Of a stretch of 8,281 nucleotides of DNA, positions 7,101-8,281 are shown in pieces. The notes under the pieces were generated by a model, which was given only the letters and a program-made list of their open reading frames with translations, was not told where the DNA came from and ran no database searches. The number at the start of each line of letters is the position of its first letter. Positions within the stretch are counted from its first letter, which is position 1. This stretch comes from Dehalococcoidia bacterium (GTDB taxonomy: Bacteria > Chloroflexota > Dehalococcoidia > Dehalococcoidales > UBA3254). Location: NCBI GenBank assembly GCA_030691835.1, contig JAUYDO010000297.1, positions 1-8,281 on the forward strand, written 5' to 3'. A program made the position numbers and the translations under genes.

Positions 7101-7666
7101 TCATCGCCGGCATGGTATCGTCGGTCCATCCGCTGGTAACCAAGGACAAGCGTCCCTTCGTCAGCGCCGTCCTGGAAGACCTTGAAGCCACCATCGAGGT
7201 GATGGTCTGGCCCAGGGTCTACGCCGAGACCAGAGACCTGTGGCAGGAAGGCAATATCCTGCTGGTCGAGGGCAAGGTGAAGGTGAAGGACGACCGGGTG
7301 CAGTTGGGCTGTGAGCAGGTACGCCGCTACCAGCCGGAAGCGGGCAAAAGCACGGAGATGCTGGTGCCCGCACCCAGAACCGAAAAGAAGGAAGCCTCAC
7401 CCGCACCGGAGCTACACCGGGTGGTGATAAGCCTGGACGAGACCGGGGACGAGGAAAGCGACTTAGCCCGTTTCAACAGGCTCATGGTTATACTGGGCGA
7501 GTTTCCGGGCAGGGACGAGGTAAGCCTGCGCGTAGTCAACGAGACGAAGGTGACCAACCTCAAGCTACCCCATATATACGTCGGCTACTCCCCTGAACTG
7601 GGTGAGCGGATTGCGGGGCTGGTGGGGCAAGACAGGCTGAGAGTAGAGAAGGTCAACGGCAGTTGA
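4157..7666 (+). CDS. dnaE: DNA polymerase III subunit alpha
   Basis: Replicative DNA polymerase catalytic subunit, 1169 aa, complete and close to the usual DnaE1 length. An N-terminal PHP domain (about 1-210) keeps HLHVHTEYSLLDG (4-16), DHGAMYG (39-45), GCEMY (63-67), NYH (83-85), SSC (133-135) and SDVH (201-204), which is a full set of candidate metal ligands. The family-C polymerase core has GVRGSAAASIVLHCLG (351-366), PDIDMDF with Asp392 and Asp394, and KIDFLGL with Asp549; these three match the catalytic aspartates known from E. coli DnaE. ALYRPGPMEHIP (627-637) and FNKAHSVSYA (739-748) are also standard. A helix-hairpin-helix region (about 823-880) is followed by the clamp-binding motif QSTMFDLF (907-914), an OB fold (about 979-1057) and a C-terminal domain (about 1085-1169). 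Ribosome binding site AAGGTG and an extended -10 promoter lie upstream. It is divergent from dctPQM and functionally unrelated to it. Confidence 0.98.
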   Translation: MFNHLHVHTEYSLLDGMCRIPQLIARAKEMGMTSLAITDHGAMYGVIDFYLAAKEAGIKPIIGCEMYVAQNGRTSRAAGDKSNYHLILLAKDLTGYRNLIQLNTRAHLEGFYYKPKADKELLKEYHEGLIALSSCLAGEIPALILQGRMQDAKDAALWHKQTFGGDFYLELQRHPIPELEPVNRELISMSAELDIPLVATSDVHYINKEDAASHDLLLCIQTNTSVSDTKRLKMAGDFFYLKSPQEMTELFRDIPQAIENTRHIADKCNLKLDFERLHLPEIELPPGKTPDQYLRDLCYEGLRRYYPNLTPEIEKRLEYELEVIEKTKFANYFLVVWDFISFAKKQNILFGVRGSAAASIVLHCLGITTVDPIEHKLVFERFLNVERKEMPDIDMDFEDHRRAEVINYVTQKYGQDHVAQIITFGTLGARAAIRDVGRALGMTYSDVDRVARLIPFAVNMTLARALEENAELREIYQADSIVRKLVDSARKVEGIARHASTHAAGMVISKEPLTRHVPLQQVSKGNSNGLVMTQFTMENIARIGLLKIDFLGLGNLTILGRSRDIIRQNHGIDIDLQHIPMNDSKTFKLLSSGETMGVFQLESVGMRRNIKELKPTCFGDIAAMVALYRPGPMEHIPTFIKSKHGIEPIRYPHQALSGILEETYGVIVYQDQVLFIVRTFAGYSLGQADIFRKAMGKKIPEVMHKEKANFLAGARKNGFSEEIANEIFALIEPFAGYAFNKAHSVSYALIAYQTAYLKANYPAEYMTAFLITNSDVSDKVGSAIAECRRLGITVLPPDINRSQVTFSIEKDGGKRARAIRFGLAAIKNVGPAAVERIIAERNRGGPFKSIEDLCRRADLQAVNRRVMESLIKTGALDCLGNRGVLLQNVERILALAQTAQRLKATGQSTMFDLFGTVSPVPMPSLELSGTDVSIKEKLAWEKELMGVYLSEHPFSEVAHKLGMQDITMCGQIEAEMEGQTVVIAGMVSSVHPLVTKDKRPFVSAVLEDLEATIEVMVWPRVYAETRDLWQEGNILLVEGKVKVKDDRVQLGCEQVRRYQPEAGKSTEMLVPAPRTEKKEASPAPELHRVVISLDETGDEESDLARFNRLMVILGEFPGRDEVSLRVVNETKVTNLKLPHIYVGYSPELGERIAGLVGQDRLRVEKVNGS

Positions 7667-7693
7667 CCTGTCACGGATAGGACAATCATACTA

Positions 7694-7722
7694 TTGACAA
7701 TCCATCCCATAAGTTCTACAAT
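7694..7722 (+). promoter_or_regulatory. Sigma70-type promoter of the small membrane-protein gene
   Basis: Perfect TTGACA (7694-7699), a 17-bp spacer, then TACAAT (7717-7722), five of six matches to TATAAT. Transcription would start near 7729, about 48 nt before the ATG at 7777. The gene therefore need not depend on read-through from dnaE, which ends 27 bp before the -35 box. Confidence 0.75.
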
Positions 7723-7776
7723 TGACTCTCAAGTACAATTATTTGCCAGAAACGATAAGAGGAGGTACCAAATACT

Positions 7777-8046
7777 ATGTACCTGGTATATATGGCTTTC
7801 GCGGCTATTATTGTGCTAGTTGCGCTGTGGGGATATTTCTACTCCAAGCGCATATCGGGTAAGAAGCTGGCTTACTGGCCCCTATTTGCCAGTGGCTGGG
7901 CGGTGATGGCTATAGTTTACGCCATGATAGGAAGCGGTTTGGCAACCGAGATGTGGTCTGTGGCTTGTCTAAGGATACTGGCATACATATTGAATATTAT
8001 TGCACTGGTCAGTCTGGCGATAGAGACCAGACCCCCCCGCAAATAA
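7777..8046 (+). CDS. Small three-helix membrane protein, function unknown
   Basis: I do not recognise this 89-residue protein. It has three likely membrane helices (about 4-22, 33-54 and 60-82). A basic loop, SKRISGKK (23-30), separates the first two, and a short charged tail, ETRPPRK, ends the protein. Trp and Tyr cluster at the helix ends. By the positive-inside rule the first loop and the C-terminus would be cytoplasmic, though three helices cannot satisfy every cue unambiguously. There is no cleavable signal peptide, cysteine pair or catalytic motif. A strong GGAGG (7761-7765) lies 11 nt upstream of the ATG and a consensus-like promoter precedes it, so it is probably a real gene expressed on its own. 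It follows dnaE by 110 bp and converges on a histidine-phosphatase gene 39 bp away. Neither neighbour suggests a role. It could be a subunit of a larger membrane complex or a lineage-specific protein. Confidence 0.8.
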   Translation: MYLVYMAFAAIIVLVALWGYFYSKRISGKKLAYWPLFASGWAVMAIVYAMIGSGLATEMWSVACLRILAYILNIIALVSLAIETRPPRK

Positions 8047-8053
8047 TCAACTT

Positions 8054-8084
8054 ACAACTGATAGCTGCTAGCTGACAACTGATA
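8054..8084. repeat. Direct repeat ACAACTGATA in the convergent gap
   Basis: ACAACTGATA occurs at 8054-8063 and again at 8075-8084, a 21-bp period, with AGCTGCTAGCT-like sequence between. It sits between the stop codons of two converging genes. There is no stable long stem and no T-run, so it is not a clear terminator. Related CTGATAGCTG-type short repeats may recur elsewhere in the genome. Confidence 0.6.
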
Positions 8085-8085
8085 A

Positions 8086-8281
8086 CTAATCTCCCAGGTG
8101 CGCCGTGTCGTTCAGGGTTATGAGTTTCATCCTGCCATCGGTTATCCTTACCTCGCTCAGTGACGCGTTAGCGACTTCGAACCGGCGGTAGACGCTATAG
8201 GGCGCACCGAGCACGTGCGCCACGATTAACTTTACCACGATTTCGTGTGATACCAGCACAGTCTGCCGGTTACGTTCATCT
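8086..8281 (-). CDS. Histidine phosphatase (phosphoglycerate mutase-like) family protein, C-terminal part
   Basis: Only the last 64 residues are visible; the N-terminus with the RHG catalytic motif lies beyond the right edge. The visible part has the second-histidine motif of the branch, TVLVSHEIVVKLIVAHVLG, in which the His of SHE is expected to be catalytic. It continues with FEVANASLSEVRITDG and ends LNDTAHLGD, a very typical C-terminus for broad-specificity histidine phosphatases and phosphoglycerate mutase-like proteins, including alpha-ribazole phosphatases. A Glu follows the catalytic His where many relatives have Gly. The specific substrate cannot be decided from this fragment. The gene converges with the small membrane-protein gene. 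Family call firm, exact function open. Confidence 0.88.
   Translation of the reverse strand, partial: DERNRQTVLVSHEIVVKLIVAHVLGAPYSVYRRFEVANASLSEVRITDGRMKLITLNDTAHLGD

Noticed and set aside
4904..7563. Several minus-strand open frames across dnaE and plus-strand frames across dctM and dctP
   Set aside because: They lie antisense to genes with clear family motifs, show no family features and lack ribosome binding sites; they are codon-bias shadows.
7667..7693. Possible intrinsic terminator after dnaE
   Set aside because: The only pairing seen is a 4-bp TGTC/GACA stem without a U-tract.
8060..8075. AGCTGCTAGCT hairpin as a bidirectional terminator
   Set aside because: The stem is only 4 bp with a 3-nt loop and has no adjacent T-run on either strand.

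Overview
The window looks like bacterial chromosome, most plausibly from the Chloroflexota and perhaps Dehalococcoidia-like. This is inference. It rests on the two lipoproteins that begin Cys-Ala-Gln and continue into long Pro-Ala linkers, on the style of the DnaE sequence, and on mixed GC with strong Shine-Dalgarno and sigma70-type signals. No database search or phylogeny was possible.

Left half (1-3979, all minus strand). This is a tripartite ATP-independent periplasmic (TRAP) transporter locus, read right to left. A dctP-type substrate-binding lipoprotein comes first, then the small membrane subunit dctQ, then the large permease dctM. After a 202-bp gap comes a second dctP-type lipoprotein, cut off by the left edge. 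The first operon has a near-consensus promoter (TTGACA-17-TATAAA). The second receptor gene has its own candidate promoter (TTGACA-17-TAAACT) and a leader holding a possible 16-codon upstream frame that overlaps its start as TGATG. A perfect 13-bp hairpin separates the first dctP from dctQM. It probably sets receptor versus permease levels, and it bears on where dctQ really starts.

Middle (4157-7666, plus strand). The divergent gene is a full-length DNA polymerase III alpha subunit (dnaE, 1169 aa). Its three catalytic aspartates, a complete PHP metal-site set, a clamp-binding motif and an OB fold are all visible. It is driven by an extended -10 promoter, and the 177-bp divergent gap holds both promoters.

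Right end (7667-8281). A short orphan gene for a three-helix membrane protein (89 aa) has its own consensus-like promoter and a strong ribosome binding site. It converges on the 3' end of a histidine-phosphatase (phosphoglycerate mutase-like) gene that runs off the right edge. The 39-bp convergent gap holds a short direct repeat.

Nothing here looks like a wholly new system. The points most worth a second look are the P-Q-M-P' arrangement with two diverged receptors, the dctP/dctQ hairpin and uncertain dctQ start, the leader frame upstream of the second receptor, the apparently intact PHP site in DnaE, and the small membrane protein with no recognised family.
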